Shown piece by piece: positions 46,558 to 55,081 of a stretch of DNA of 64,000 nucleotides. The DNA is from Rhodothermales bacterium. GTDB taxonomy: Bacteria > Bacteroidota > Rhodothermia > Rhodothermales > UBA10348. The notes beneath the pieces were generated by a model. That model did not search any database. It was given only the letters and a program-made list of their open reading frames with translations, and was not told the DNA's origin. The translations under genes were made by a program, and so were the position numbers. The stretch is taken from NCBI GenBank assembly GCA_028284865.1, contig JANQQV010000009.1, positions 62,001 through 126,000 of the forward strand, in the 5' to 3' direction. The number at the start of each line of letters is the position of its first letter. Position 1 is the first letter of the stretch.

Positions 46558-47139
46558 ATGCGAATCTCCATCCTTATTCTCGCCTTGGCTGCTCTTGCCG
46601 TTCTACCGTCGGCAGCGCAGAGTTCCTTACCGTATCCAGACAACTACGTCCTGTATACGTTTGACACCACGGACGATGCTCGCTGGGGGATCGTCAATGA
46701 TGGTGTCATGGGCGGGAGATCACGTGGTTATGGCGAAATCGACGAAGGGAAAGTGCGGTTCTTCGGCGAATTGGTGACACGAGGTGGAGGATTCACTTCG
46801 ATGCGTACGCGTGCCTCTCTTAATCTCTCGGGCTACGACGGCGTAGAGCTTCGCGTTCGTGGGAATGGTCGAACGTTTGCCATTGAACTCAATGACGGCA
46901 CCCGATTCCGCGGGCGAAACGTGTCGCGCCGAGCATCTTTCGAGACCAACGACGAATGGACCACCGTCCGCGTGCCATTCACGGCATTTCGCTCGTCCAT
47001 TTTCGGTCAGCGCGTGAATGCCGGTCCACTCGAGCCCTCACGCATCCGCAGCGTTGGCCTCTACATCCTGGATGGGATCGATGGCCCGTTCGAATTGGAA
47101 GTGGATGAGATCCGGGCGTATCGGGAGATCAATATCTAG
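46558..47139 (+). CDS. CIA30-like secreted protein
   Basis: 193 aa from ATG 46558, signal peptide MRISILILALAALAVLPSAA-QS. Matches the CIA30 (complex I intermediate-associated protein 30) beta-sandwich: 'WGIVNDGVMGGRSRGYGEI', 'GFTSMRTRASLNLSGYDGVELRVRGNGRTFAIEL', 'WTTVRVPFTAFRSSIFG', 'IRSVGLYILDGIDGPFELEVDEI'. In bacteria this fold is a carbohydrate-binding-like module of unknown role; the mitochondrial function is not implied. It lies behind the Gfo/Idh gene. Confidence 0.85.
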   Translation: MRISILILALAALAVLPSAAQSSLPYPDNYVLYTFDTTDDARWGIVNDGVMGGRSRGYGEIDEGKVRFFGELVTRGGGFTSMRTRASLNLSGYDGVELRVRGNGRTFAIELNDGTRFRGRNVSRRASFETNDEWTTVRVPFTAFRSSIFGQRVNAGPLEPSRIRSVGLYILDGIDGPFELEVDEIRAYREINI

Positions 47140-47213
47140 GCGAAGACGGGTTGCGGCGAAGGGCCAGACGGGTCATTGCTCTGTGGCGTGGAACTAAGCA
47201 CGAAATAGGGCAT

Positions 47214-47249
47214 CATATGGTGACAAAACATATGCATAGGAGTGTCACC
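47214..47249. promoter_or_regulatory. Candidate VapBC autoregulatory operator
   Basis: Two CATATG copies (47214-47219 and 47229-47234), and an inverted repeat GGTGACA (47219-47225) / TGTCACC (47243-47249) with a 17-bp spacer. The right arm covers the AGGAG ribosome-binding site (47239-47243), directly before the vapB ATG. This position is what VapBC complexes repress in other bacteria. Confidence 0.55.
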
Positions 47250-47444
47250 ATGCGGACGACCATAAACCTGGACGACGCTTTGCTGGCTGAAGCCCAGCGT
47301 TTGACCGGAGAAGAAGAAAAGACTGCTCTCGTTCGAGAGGGGCTTCGAGCTTTGATTGAACGCGAAAGCGCTCGCCGACTGGCCACTTTGGGTGGTACAG
47401 CCCCGGAGCTGAAGGCTATTCCTCGTCGTCGAAGTCAGTCATGA
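47250..47444 (+). CDS. vapB: VapB-type antitoxin
   Basis: 64 aa. 'MRTTINLDDALLAEAQRLTGEEEKTALVREGLRALIERESARRLA' is the ribbon-helix-helix VapB (RHH, 'type II vapB' with KTALVREGLRALI). The C-terminal 'GGTAPELKAIPRRRS' is the toxin-neutralising tail, similar to GG--P---xxPRRR in relatives. It should bind its own operator and VapC. Its stop overlaps the vapC start by 4 bp (ATGA). Confidence 0.93.
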   Translation: MRTTINLDDALLAEAQRLTGEEEKTALVREGLRALIERESARRLATLGGTAPELKAIPRRRSQS

Positions 47445-47788
47445 TTCTAGCAGACACCAGTATTTGGATCGATCATTTTCGATTCGGCATTCCGGACCTG
47501 GTGGCAGCACTCGAGTCAAATCTGATCGTGGTGCACCCCAGCGTTGATGGCGAACTGGCATGTGGAAATCTGCCCGATCGTGTCGAAACGTTGAGGCTGT
47601 TGGATCAGCTACCGCGTAGTCCAGTGGCATCCGATTCCGAAGTTCGTCACCTGATTGAGGAACGCGGTCTTTTTGGCAGTGGACTCGGATGGGTTGACAT
47701 GCAGCTGATCGCTTCCGTCCAACTACTACCTGCGGGAGAATTGTGGACGCGAGACAGGAAGCTGAAGGAGGTTTGGCGAGCAATCTGA
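47441..47788 (+). CDS. vapC: VapC-type PIN-domain ribonuclease toxin
   Basis: 115 aa. PIN-domain acidic residues: Asp5 in 'MILADTSIWIDHF', Glu in 'VDGELACGNLPD', Asp in 'GWVDMQLIASV' and the last Asp in 'LWTRDRKL'. All four Mg2+-binding positions appear. VapC toxins cleave tRNA or rRNA, often initiator tRNA; the target here is unknown. Coupled to vapB by ATGA overlap. Confidence 0.93.
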   Translation: MILADTSIWIDHFRFGIPDLVAALESNLIVVHPSVDGELACGNLPDRVETLRLLDQLPRSPVASDSEVRHLIEERGLFGSGLGWVDMQLIASVQLLPAGELWTRDRKLKEVWRAI

Positions 47789-47885
47789 CTGCGTCCGAAG
47801 GATTAACCAGGCAGCACGGTTGCCCTCGGTAAGAGGAAAGACGTTATTGGGACCTCCGCAGGATCCAATCTTTCCCATCGAACGC

Positions 47886-48350
47886 ATGGCTACCTATTCC
47901 CTGACAGTTAACGGCATTCGACAAACTGTCGAGGCCGAACCGGACATGCCCCTCCTTTGGGTCCTGAGGGACGTTTTGGGATTGACCGGGACCAAGTATG
48001 CCTGTGGCGTGGGGACGTGTCGCGCCTGCGCGGTCTTGATTGACGGAGAAGCGATTGCTTCTTGCGTGCGCACGGTCGCGTCGATAGGGGAGAGTGCAGT
48101 TCTGACTATCGAAGGATTATCTGATTCGGGCGATCACCCGCTACAGGTCTTCTGGCAGGAACTGAACGTCCCGCAATGTGGATTTTGCCAGGCAGGTCAG
48201 ATCATGCATGCGGCCGGATGGCTGAAGTCGAATCCAAATCCAAGCGACGAGGACATCGAACGGATGCAGAGTCCGAATCTGTGTCGCTGCGGTACGTATC
48301 CACGCATCAAGGAGGCCATCCGCAAGGCGGCCCCTCACGTGGAGGGTTGA
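47886..48350 (+). CDS. (2Fe-2S)-binding subunit of a molybdenum hydroxylase
   Basis: 154 aa from ATG 47886. The first [2Fe-2S] site is 'CGVGTCRACAVLIDGEAIASC', the second is 'CGFCQAGQIMHAAGWLKSN' with 'LCRCGTYPRI'. This is the IorA/CoxS-type small subunit of xanthine-dehydrogenase/aldehyde-oxidase family enzymes. It forms the electron path from the Moco in the next gene, 3 bp downstream, to an outside acceptor. No FAD subunit is adjacent, as in isoquinoline 1-oxidoreductase-type enzymes, which use a cytochrome acceptor. Confidence 0.95.
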   Translation: MATYSLTVNGIRQTVEAEPDMPLLWVLRDVLGLTGTKYACGVGTCRACAVLIDGEAIASCVRTVASIGESAVLTIEGLSDSGDHPLQVFWQELNVPQCGFCQAGQIMHAAGWLKSNPNPSDEDIERMQSPNLCRCGTYPRIKEAIRKAAPHVEG

Positions 48351-48353
48351 GCC

Positions 48354-50681
48354 ATGAATCATGATCACTTCCTTCCTACGGTCCTTCGATCCGATGCGGC
48401 TACCCAGCGGGTTGGTCTTGAGCCCAAGACAAAAAGCGGCATTGCGAATCTGTCTCGTCGCGGATTTCTGAAGACAAGTGCTTTTGCGGGCACCGGAATT
48501 CTGGTGTTGGGTGTGTTTCCAGGGTGCTCATCTGAGGAGCTACCGGAAATCATGGCGCGAGCTGAAGCCAGCGGCACGTTCTCCAATGCCTCGTTTCAAC
48601 CCAGTGTATTCGTGGGGCTGAACGAAGAGGGCGATGTGTTCGTGGTCAACTCGCGTGCGGAAATGGGCCAGGGCATCCGCTCATCGGTCCATGTTGTGAT
48701 TGCCGACGAGTTGGGAGCCGACCTTGATCGGGTGTATCAGGAACAGGCGGATGGCGACGCCAAGTACGGCGACATGAATACGGATGGATCGACGTCCATC
48801 CGGAATCTCTTCGACCAGTGGCGAACAGCCGGGGCCACAGCCCGGGAGATGCTCATCGCAGCAGCGGCAGCGGAATGGGGAGTGCCCGCAGAAGAATGCA
48901 CGGCCCATGATCATGCAGTTCATCACGGTGACAAGTCCCTCTCGTTCGGCGAACTGGCAGCGGCAGCTGCGGCGCTCGACGTGCCGCAGTCTCCGGCGTT
49001 TCGTCCGCGATCGGAGTGGAAGTACATCGGGACAGAAATCTCGGGATACGACAATCATGACATCGTGACGGGGAAGGCCATCTTCGGGCTGGATGTGACA
49101 CTTCCCGACATGCTTCACGCATCCGTAGAGCGACCCCCAACCGTGCTGGGACAATTGATCTCATGCGATGCGAGCGCAGCGAAAGCGGTGCCCGGAGTCG
49201 TAGACGTCGTGGAGCTGCCCAATATCTCTGAGCCTGCCCATTTCAAAGCACTCGGCGGCGTAGCGGTTGTCGCGACAAATACCTGGGCGGCGTTCAAGGG
49301 TCGAGAAGCCTTGCAGTGCGAATGGGACCTGGGACCGAATGCCAGCTACACCACGGCCACCTATCGCGAGCAGCTTACGGCTAGTGCTTCGGCACCGGGT
49401 CAGGCGGCGCTAGATGAAGGTGACGCAGATGGTGTCATCGATGCCGCTGAAGACGTGTTTGAAGCTTCCTACTGGGTTCCAATGCAGGCTCATGCCTCGA
49501 TGGAGGTGCCGTGTGCAACGGCCTGGGCAAAAGGAGATGGAACCGTAGAGTGTTGGGCTCCGAGCCAGAATGCGCGGTCAGCACGCTCGGCCGTAGCTCA
49601 ATACACGGACTTTGACGAAGAGGATGTCACCGTTCACGTCACCCTGCTGGGTGGCGCGTTTGGCAGGAAGGGGAAGGCTGATTTCCTGGTTGAAGCGGTT
49701 CTGATTTCCCAGGCGGTTGGACGCCCGGTAAAGAATACCTGGAAGCGAGAAGATTGCATCCGGTACGACTACTTCCACGCTCCTTCCGCCCAGACCATCA
49801 CGGCTGCAGTGGGTGCGAACGGATTGCCCACGGCATGGCGTCATCGGTCGGCCTTTCCGTCCATTACCTCCACATTTGTACCTGGAGTGACGTTTGCCAA
49901 TGCTGGTGAACTCGGCCTGGGCGCGACCACCAACGCCTTCGAAATTCCAAATATCAAAGTCGAAGCGTGCGAGGCACCTGCCCATGTTCGTATCGGCTGG
50001 GTCCGTTCGGTGTCGAACATCCATCACTCGTTTGCCGTCAATGCCATGGCGGGCGAACTGGCACACCGTGCCGGGCGGGATCAGCTCGAGTACTTCATGG
50101 CGCTTCTAGGGTCCGACCGGGACATGAGCCCTCGATTCGGTGAACGGGGCCGCTATGGCGAGGACCTGGTGCGCGCGCCGTGGACGAGCCAACGCATGAA
50201 GCATGTCCTTCAAGTGGCCGCCGACTCGGCGGGCTATGGCCATTCACTTCCCGACAATGAGGCAATCGGACTCGCTGTCCAGTACTCGTTTGCCGCTTAC
50301 ATGGCCTGGGCCATTCGCGTGCGTGTCGAAGGGAATCAATGGTCCGTCGTCCGCGCCGACGGGGTGCTGGATGCCGGTACCATCGTGAATCGGGACCGGG
50401 TACTTTCGCAGATCGAAGGCAATCTGGTCTTCGGCGTGACCATGGCCCACTACGGTCAGTTGACCGCTACCAACGGCGTTGTGGACCAGTCGAACTTCAC
50501 GGATTACCCCCTGGCACGCATGAGCGATATCCCCGAGATCCACGCCCACATCGTGGATTCAGATCTGATTCCGGGAGGGGTGGGTGAGCCTGGGCTTCCA
50601 CCCGTCATGCCTGCCATCGCCAACGCGCTGATCCAGATCACCGGGACACCGGTCAGGGAAGTGCCGATTCGGGTGAGCTGA
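48354..50681 (+). CDS. Molybdopterin-binding subunit, IorB-like, Tat-exported
   Basis: 775 aa. A twin-arginine signal appears at about residues 34-50 ('NLSRRGFLKTSAFAGTG'), ending near a Cys, so the complex is carried out with its small subunit. The rest matches the IorB/aldehyde-dehydrogenase family: 'NSRAEMGQGIRSSVHVVIADE' (Moco loop), 'VPMQAHASMEVPCATAW', 'LLGGAFGRKGKADFL' and 'HVRIGWVRSVSNIHHSFAVNAM', with C-terminal 'GGVGEPGLPPVMPAIANAL' carrying the catalytic Glu. It oxidises aldehydes or N-heterocycles in the family; substrate unknown. XdhC and MocA are convergent 4 genes away. Confidence 0.93.
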   Translation: MNHDHFLPTVLRSDAATQRVGLEPKTKSGIANLSRRGFLKTSAFAGTGILVLGVFPGCSSEELPEIMARAEASGTFSNASFQPSVFVGLNEEGDVFVVNSRAEMGQGIRSSVHVVIADELGADLDRVYQEQADGDAKYGDMNTDGSTSIRNLFDQWRTAGATAREMLIAAAAAEWGVPAEECTAHDHAVHHGDKSLSFGELAAAAAALDVPQSPAFRPRSEWKYIGTEISGYDNHDIVTGKAIFGLDVTLPDMLHASVERPPTVLGQLISCDASAAKAVPGVVDVVELPNISEPAHFKALGGVAVVATNTWAAFKGREALQCEWDLGPNASYTTATYREQLTASASAPGQAALDEGDADGVIDAAEDVFEASYWVPMQAHASMEVPCATAWAKGDGTVECWAPSQNARSARSAVAQYTDFDEEDVTVHVTLLGGAFGRKGKADFLVEAVLISQAVGRPVKNTWKREDCIRYDYFHAPSAQTITAAVGANGLPTAWRHRSAFPSITSTFVPGVTFANAGELGLGATTNAFEIPNIKVEACEAPAHVRIGWVRSVSNIHHSFAVNAMAGELAHRAGRDQLEYFMALLGSDRDMSPRFGERGRYGEDLVRAPWTSQRMKHVLQVAADSAGYGHSLPDNEAIGLAVQYSFAAYMAWAIRVRVEGNQWSVVRADGVLDAGTIVNRDRVLSQIEGNLVFGVTMAHYGQLTATNGVVDQSNFTDYPLARMSDIPEIHAHIVDSDLIPGGVGEPGLPPVMPAIANALIQITGTPVREVPIRVS

Positions 50682-50686
50682 TCTCG

Positions 50687-51196
50687 TTGCCAAATTTGGG
50701 GTCCTTAATCGTGCACCGTGCTGCTACCATCGATCGCGTATCCGCGGCCGAGGCAACGAAGTTGTCTCGCGATGAGGCCATGGATATCCTCGAGGATCAC
50801 AGTAAGCGCGAGGATCATTTCGCCCGGAATCCCGAGGCCGACCTTCAAGCGCGAGGGTACAATCCTGTTTGCGGGGACCGCTACGACGTGTTTCTGGTGA
50901 TGGAAGGCGACCGGATCGAGGAAGTCCGGTTTCACGGGTTCGGATGCGTGATTTCCAGGGCCTCTGCCTCCATCATGGCGATGACGTTGGAAGGTCGCTC
51001 GCGATCTCACGCGTTCGAACGTATCGAATCGCTTCGCCGCGCCGTCCTGGAAGGCGAACCTCCGGATGGTCTGCCATTTGACGTCCAGGCATTGTTGGGA
51101 GTCCGGGAGCACCCATCGCGCATCAAGTGCGTGTTGCTTCCGTGGCAGGCAGCCGCCGCCGCGCTGAATGGGGAGACGGCCGCGACGACGGAGTAG
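50687..51196 (+). CDS. NifU/SufU-like iron-sulfur scaffold protein
   Basis: 169 aa. Cys ligands in family positions: 'NPVCGDRYDVFL', 'HGFGCVISRASASIMA' and 'RIKCVLLPWQ', the three Cys of SufU/IscU-type scaffolds. The start is uncertain: TTG 50687 (GGTGAG about 10 bp before it) or GTG 50711; no ATG fits before 50780. The first 25 residues are not family-like. It follows the Moco subunit by 5 bp and so is probably co-expressed, perhaps supplying clusters for the 2Fe-2S subunit (inference). Confidence 0.8.
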   Translation: MPNLGSLIVHRAATIDRVSAAEATKLSRDEAMDILEDHSKREDHFARNPEADLQARGYNPVCGDRYDVFLVMEGDRIEEVRFHGFGCVISRASASIMAMTLEGRSRSHAFERIESLRRAVLEGEPPDGLPFDVQALLGVREHPSRIKCVLLPWQAAAAALNGETAATTE

Positions 51197-51234
51197 AAGG
51201 TATTTTGGCGCCCAATTTAATCGGTTTTCGCGCC

Positions 51235-52173
51235 TCAACCGCGGCTGTTCTTGACCTCGATGATCTCCGCCAGAATGCTGATGGCGATTTCGGTAGGTGT
51301 CGCCGCGCCAATCTTCAGACCTACTGGTCCGTGGATCCGGGCGATGTCTGTTTCAGTGTGTCCCTGCGAGGCCAGCCGTTCGCGCCTCGCTTTCTGCGTC
51401 TTTCGACCGCCCAGCGCGCCGATGTAGCGGATGTCTGACTCGAAGAGCAACGCCAGTGCTGGATCGTCAATCTTCGGGTCATGGGTTAGCAAGACGGCAA
51501 AGCTGTTGTGATCCAGAGAAAGCTCAGGAAGTACTTCCTGGGGCCACTTGGTGTGCAGCCTGGTTGGCCGGATCGGAAAGCGATCGGGATCAGTGAACAC
51601 GGATCGGGGGTCGATCAGGACGGTTTCGAATCCCGCTTGATGCCCCAACTGGACCAGATGAACCGCGATGTCTGCTCCGCCGACGATGATGATCGTCGGA
51701 GGTCGAGGAATGCGTTGAATGATACGCGTATCCACCTGCTCCATGGCGGGAGCACCGGTATCCACCTCAAGCCCCAGTTCATTCTCACCCGAGGCCAGAT
51801 CGAAGATCCACGTCATTGGGGTACCCGATTCGAGTCCAGCCATCAATTCATTGCTGATCGAATCCGGAAAGCGTTGGATGACCACTTCCAACTTACCGCC
51901 GCAGCTGAGCCCGACTGTCCACGCGGCAGCATTGTCAATTCCGAATTCAACGATTCGGGCGCTGGCTCCGTCCAGGATTTCGAGGGCTGTTTCGCGCACG
52001 GCTCCCTCAACACATCCACCGCTCACGGATCCCACGATATCTCCGTGGTCGCTGATACCCATCCACGCCCCAGGCCTACGCGGTGCAGAACCCCAGGTCG
52101 ACAGTACGCGAGCCAATGCGACCTCGCGGCCGCTTGATTGCCAGCGCCGGATGGTAGGGACGAGGTCTTTCAC
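51235..52173 (-). CDS. xdhC: XdhC family Moco-sulfurylation/insertion factor
   Basis: 312 aa. Residues about 1-90: 'LARVLSTWGSAPRRPGAWMGI', 'GSVSGGCVEGAV' with the conserved Cys, and 'SCGGKLEVVIQR'. Residues about 165-290 are the Rossmann-like half ('TIIIVGGADIAVHLVQLG', 'ETVLIDPRSVF', 'FAVLLTHDPKIDDPALALL', 'YIGALGGRKT'). XdhC binds molybdenum cofactor and hands it, sulfurated, to xanthine-dehydrogenase-family enzymes. The target is presumably the convergent molybdenum hydroxylase. It overlaps mocA by 4 bp. Confidence 0.93.
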   Translation of the reverse strand: MKDLVPTIRRWQSSGREVALARVLSTWGSAPRRPGAWMGISDHGDIVGSVSGGCVEGAVRETALEILDGASARIVEFGIDNAAAWTVGLSCGGKLEVVIQRFPDSISNELMAGLESGTPMTWIFDLASGENELGLEVDTGAPAMEQVDTRIIQRIPRPPTIIIVGGADIAVHLVQLGHQAGFETVLIDPRSVFTDPDRFPIRPTRLHTKWPQEVLPELSLDHNSFAVLLTHDPKIDDPALALLFESDIRYIGALGGRKTQKARRERLASQGHTETDIARIHGPVGLKIGAATPTEIAISILAEIIEVKNSRG

Positions 52174-52775
52174 GGATCGGAGGGCGACGAAGGTGATGAG
52201 GCGCGTAAAAAGTCTTCCGGCGTATCAAAATCGCGCGTGACGCCCGGATCGGACACCGCAACGCGAACAACCTGGTCGTGATGCTCTTCGAGCACGGATT
52301 GCGCACCCGACGAGTCGTCAATCTCCAGAATCGCTCCGCGATGGAGCACACCGAAAACGACCGGATGGCCAGGGACTGCTCGATACGTAGGGCGCACGAT
52401 CACGGTCGGGGAAGCGTGCGACATCAGACTCGCAATCGTGTCCGACTGAATGGAAGGCATGTCAGCAGGCCAGATCATCATGGAGTGCCCGGGATGGGTG
52501 GTTTGCACGCCCGTTTTGATCGAGGATCCCATTCCGGAGGCGAAATTTCCGTTGTAAACGACCCGAACCGGGTAGCTGTCCACCAATGGCGCAATGATCT
52601 CATGATCGTGCCCCGTTACCATTACGACGTCGTCTGTGGCGACAGACAAGGCAGTGGTGAGGGTGGCTTCGAGAAGCGTTTCATGCCCCAGAAAAGGCTG
52701 TAGGAGCTTGTTCTCCGGTCCAAAACGGCGGGAAAGGCCAGCAGCAAGCAGAATGATGGACGTCGCAGGGGTCAT
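52170..52775 (-). CDS. mocA: MobA-like nucleotidyltransferase (MocA type)
   Basis: 201 aa from ATG 52775. N-terminal nucleotide-binding loop 'IILLAAGLSRRFGPENKLLQPF' and 'GMGSSIKTGVQ', with 'PADMPSI' as the metal-binding Asp motif, as in CTP:molybdopterin cytidylyltransferase. Such enzymes make MCD, the dinucleotide form of Moco used by xanthine-dehydrogenase-family proteins. Its position between the methyltransferase and xdhC gives a maturation operon. Overlaps xdhC by ATGA. Confidence 0.9.
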   Translation of the reverse strand: MTPATSIILLAAGLSRRFGPENKLLQPFLGHETLLEATLTTALSVATDDVVMVTGHDHEIIAPLVDSYPVRVVYNGNFASGMGSSIKTGVQTTHPGHSMMIWPADMPSIQSDTIASLMSHASPTVIVRPTYRAVPGHPVVFGVLHRGAILEIDDSSGAQSVLEEHHDQVVRVAVSDPGVTRDFDTPEDFLRASSPSSPSDP

Positions 52776-52855
52776 GGCACCGGCCAAGGTACAGAATGCT
52801 GAGGTACCTGCTTGTGAGTCGAGCGGTCCGTTGCGAGCCTCTTGGACTTTGTAGC

Positions 52856-53506
52856 CTACTTCGTAAACACGATCAGGCGCCCAGCAATCTCGAAATCCGA
52901 GAATTCGAATCGCTCGGCAATCCATTCGATTGTCTTGCGCTGATAGATGAACACATGGGTGTCATCGCGTCGGTAGTGCCAGTTCAGGAAGTCGATGCCT
53001 TCGTGATAAAGCATGGTCATGCAATACAGACGACCACCCGGGCGAAGCAATGATTTCATTCGCTCGAATTCTTCAGCGGGGCGATGGAAGTGTTCGATCA
53101 CCTCACAACAGGTGATGTAGGCGTACTCTTTCTCCAGTCGCTCCGGATAGGGAGCGAAGAACGGGTCGTAGGTCGAGATCGTGTATCCGGCTTCATTCAA
53201 GACATGCCAGACGATTGGTGCCACGCCCGAACCGAAATCCAGTCCAAGGTCTTCTGGCGAAAAGTCCGCAAGCACCCGATCGGCGATCGGAGCGACGAAG
53301 GCCTGAAAACGCGGGTCGTGCACGTCGTTCAAATGCTCTTCGTAGCGAAGTCGCTCCTCCTCTGGGGAAGGAAAGTACTCTCGCGGCCTGAAGAGGCCTC
53401 CGCATTCTGGACAGATCAACCAGATTGCCTCATAGAAGGGTTTGCCTTGGGCAGCGCAAAGCGGACACCTTGCGGGATTTGAGGCCGATGTGGATGATGA
53501 GATCAA
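52856..53506 (-). CDS. Class I SAM methyltransferase with N-terminal zinc ribbon
   Basis: 216 aa. A zinc-ribbon-like pair appears at 'CPLCAAQGK' and 'CPECGGLF' (about residues 14-38). The methyltransferase part has 'LGLDFGSGVAPIVW' (motif I, GSG), 'CCEVIEHFHRPAEEFERMKSLLRPGGRLYCMTMLYH' and a C-terminal 'FEIAGRLIVFTK'. The resemblance is to small Bacteroidota methyltransferases of unknown substrate. First gene of the apparent operon with mocA and xdhC, 80 bp before mocA; a link to Moco is not implied by its family. Confidence 0.88.
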   Translation of the reverse strand: MISSSTSASNPARCPLCAAQGKPFYEAIWLICPECGGLFRPREYFPSPEEERLRYEEHLNDVHDPRFQAFVAPIADRVLADFSPEDLGLDFGSGVAPIVWHVLNEAGYTISTYDPFFAPYPERLEKEYAYITCCEVIEHFHRPAEEFERMKSLLRPGGRLYCMTMLYHEGIDFLNWHYRRDDTHVFIYQRKTIEWIAERFEFSDFEIAGRLIVFTK

Positions 53507-53610
53507 GGTTGATTCCTGTCACTGACAAGTGTCCGCCTGTCGTCGGATTTGCCCTTCGTCAGGCGTATCATGAGGACATCAGATAGGCTACAAATCTACT
53601 GACTGCTGCC

Positions 53611-54273
53611 ATGTCCAACTTCTTGACCTCCAGATTCGCGTTGCTCATCGGCGTATTGCTGACGGCAACGTCCATTCCTGCCACTGCTCAGACAACTGTC
53701 TCGCTCGGGCCACAGCTTTCTACCATGGGATTCGGTCTGGGCCTTTCGGTCCGCCCAAGTGATCGTATCGGGGTTTCTGCTGAATACAACTTCTACCCGC
53801 TTGCGGACCTGGAAGAGTCCGATGATCTGGGAAGCACCATTACGTATGATCCCGATATCCAGGGCGGCTTGATCATGGTGACGCTCCACCCGTTCGGCGG
53901 CAAGTTCGCCCTTGGCGGTGGCATCCAGATCGGTGGCGCATCAGCAACAGGTGAACTGGAATTCGGTGCCGGGGATGTCATTGAACTGGACGGGGTGGAT
54001 TATCCGGTCGACCAGTTGGAGTCCTTCGTTGCTGAATTCGAGTACGGCAACATGAAACCGGCCGTCATGATGGGCTGGATGGGAAAAGGATTCAACTTCT
54101 CCTTCGGTGTTTCCATTGGCTCACCGGAAATAACCATTGATACCTCTGGCCCGATCGCCAACTTGCCCGAATTCCAGCGGGATCTCGAGATTGAGCTCGC
54201 CAGCATCAATGATGACCTCTCAGAGATTCCAGTTTACCCACAGATTCGACTGGGTTGGCAATTCGGGTTTTAG
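53611..54273 (+). CDS. Outer-membrane beta-barrel protein
   Basis: 220 aa. Signal peptide MSNFLTSRFALLIGVLLTATSIPATA-QT. The mature protein has alternating strands ('VSLGPQLSTMGFGLGLSVRPSDRIGVSAEYNFYPL', 'FALGGGIQIGG') and ends in the aromatic 'RLGWQFGF', the usual beta-barrel terminus recognised by BAM. Family uncertain (OmpA-like or outer-membrane-beta-brl). Probably monocistronic, with no clear neighbour role. Confidence 0.82.
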   Translation: MSNFLTSRFALLIGVLLTATSIPATAQTTVSLGPQLSTMGFGLGLSVRPSDRIGVSAEYNFYPLADLEESDDLGSTITYDPDIQGGLIMVTLHPFGGKFALGGGIQIGGASATGELEFGAGDVIELDGVDYPVDQLESFVAEFEYGNMKPAVMMGWMGKGFNFSFGVSIGSPEITIDTSGPIANLPEFQRDLEIELASINDDLSEIPVYPQIRLGWQFGF

Positions 54274-54346
54274 GGCATGAGTCGGGGCCCGGGTTGCGCG
54301 ATCGTCATGACATCGTCTCGGTTGTTTGAACTTCGATAGTCTGAGC

Positions 54347-55033
54347 ATGCGCCAAAAACTCGTAGTGTTTTCCGGGGCTGGAATCAGCGCCGAGAGCGGA
54401 CTGGCTACGTTCAGGGACAACGACGGCCTTTGGGAGAACCACGACGTCCATGAGGTTGCAACGATGGGGGCGTGGCGCGCCAACCCGGCCCTCGTACAGC
54501 GTTTCTACAACGAGCGAAGACGTCAAGTCAGGGATGCGAGTCCAAACGCTGCGCATGAGGCTATCGCGCGATTGGAAGATGTGTTTGACGTCGCCGTCGT
54601 CACCCAGAACATAGATGATCTGCATGAAAGGGCCGGGTCTTCAGATGTCCTGCACATCCATGGACAGATTGTTCGATCGCGGAGCAGTGTGGATTCTTCT
54701 CTGACCTATCCCATCGATGGGTGGGAGCTTTCCATGGGCGAGTTGTGCGAGAAGGGCTCTCAGCTTCGACCCGATGTCGTTTGGTTCGGAGAAAGCGTTC
54801 CTTTGATGTCAGAAGCGAGCCGAATTGTGGCGTCGGCCGATGTGTTTGTGGTCGTGGGCAGCTCGCTGCAAGTTTATCCAGCAGCTGATCTGATTTACCA
54901 CGTCCGCCCAGGTGTACTCAAGTACTTTGTCGACCCGGCGGGTCCCGGTACCATGGAGAGCCAGGGGTTCGAGCACATCAGGGAAAAAGCGGCAGTAGGG
55001 GTTCCGCTGCTTGTTGAACGGTTGCTTGGGTGA
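54347..55033 (+). CDS. NAD-dependent protein deacylase, Sir2 family
   Basis: 228 aa from ATG 54347. 'VVFSGAGISAESGLATFRDNDGLWENHDVHEVATMGAW' is the NAD-binding sirtuin signature, 'TQNIDDLHERAG' the catalytic-loop motif, and 'LHIHGQI' contains the catalytic His. The zinc-binding Cys pairs normal for class III (CobB/SIRT5) are absent: between residues about 110 and 150 only one Cys is present ('ELCEKG'), as in Bacteroidota relatives. 'LRPDVVWFGE' and 'VVVGSSLQVYPAADLIY' are conserved. Should remove acyl groups from lysines in the cytosol. Confidence 0.9.
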   Translation: MRQKLVVFSGAGISAESGLATFRDNDGLWENHDVHEVATMGAWRANPALVQRFYNERRRQVRDASPNAAHEAIARLEDVFDVAVVTQNIDDLHERAGSSDVLHIHGQIVRSRSSVDSSLTYPIDGWELSMGELCEKGSQLRPDVVWFGESVPLMSEASRIVASADVFVVVGSSLQVYPAADLIYHVRPGVLKYFVDPAGPGTMESQGFEHIREKAAVGVPLLVERLLG

Positions 55034-55081
55034 CGGAACCTAGCGTTTAAACGAGGCCTGGCTGCGCGACAAGTGGGGTGA

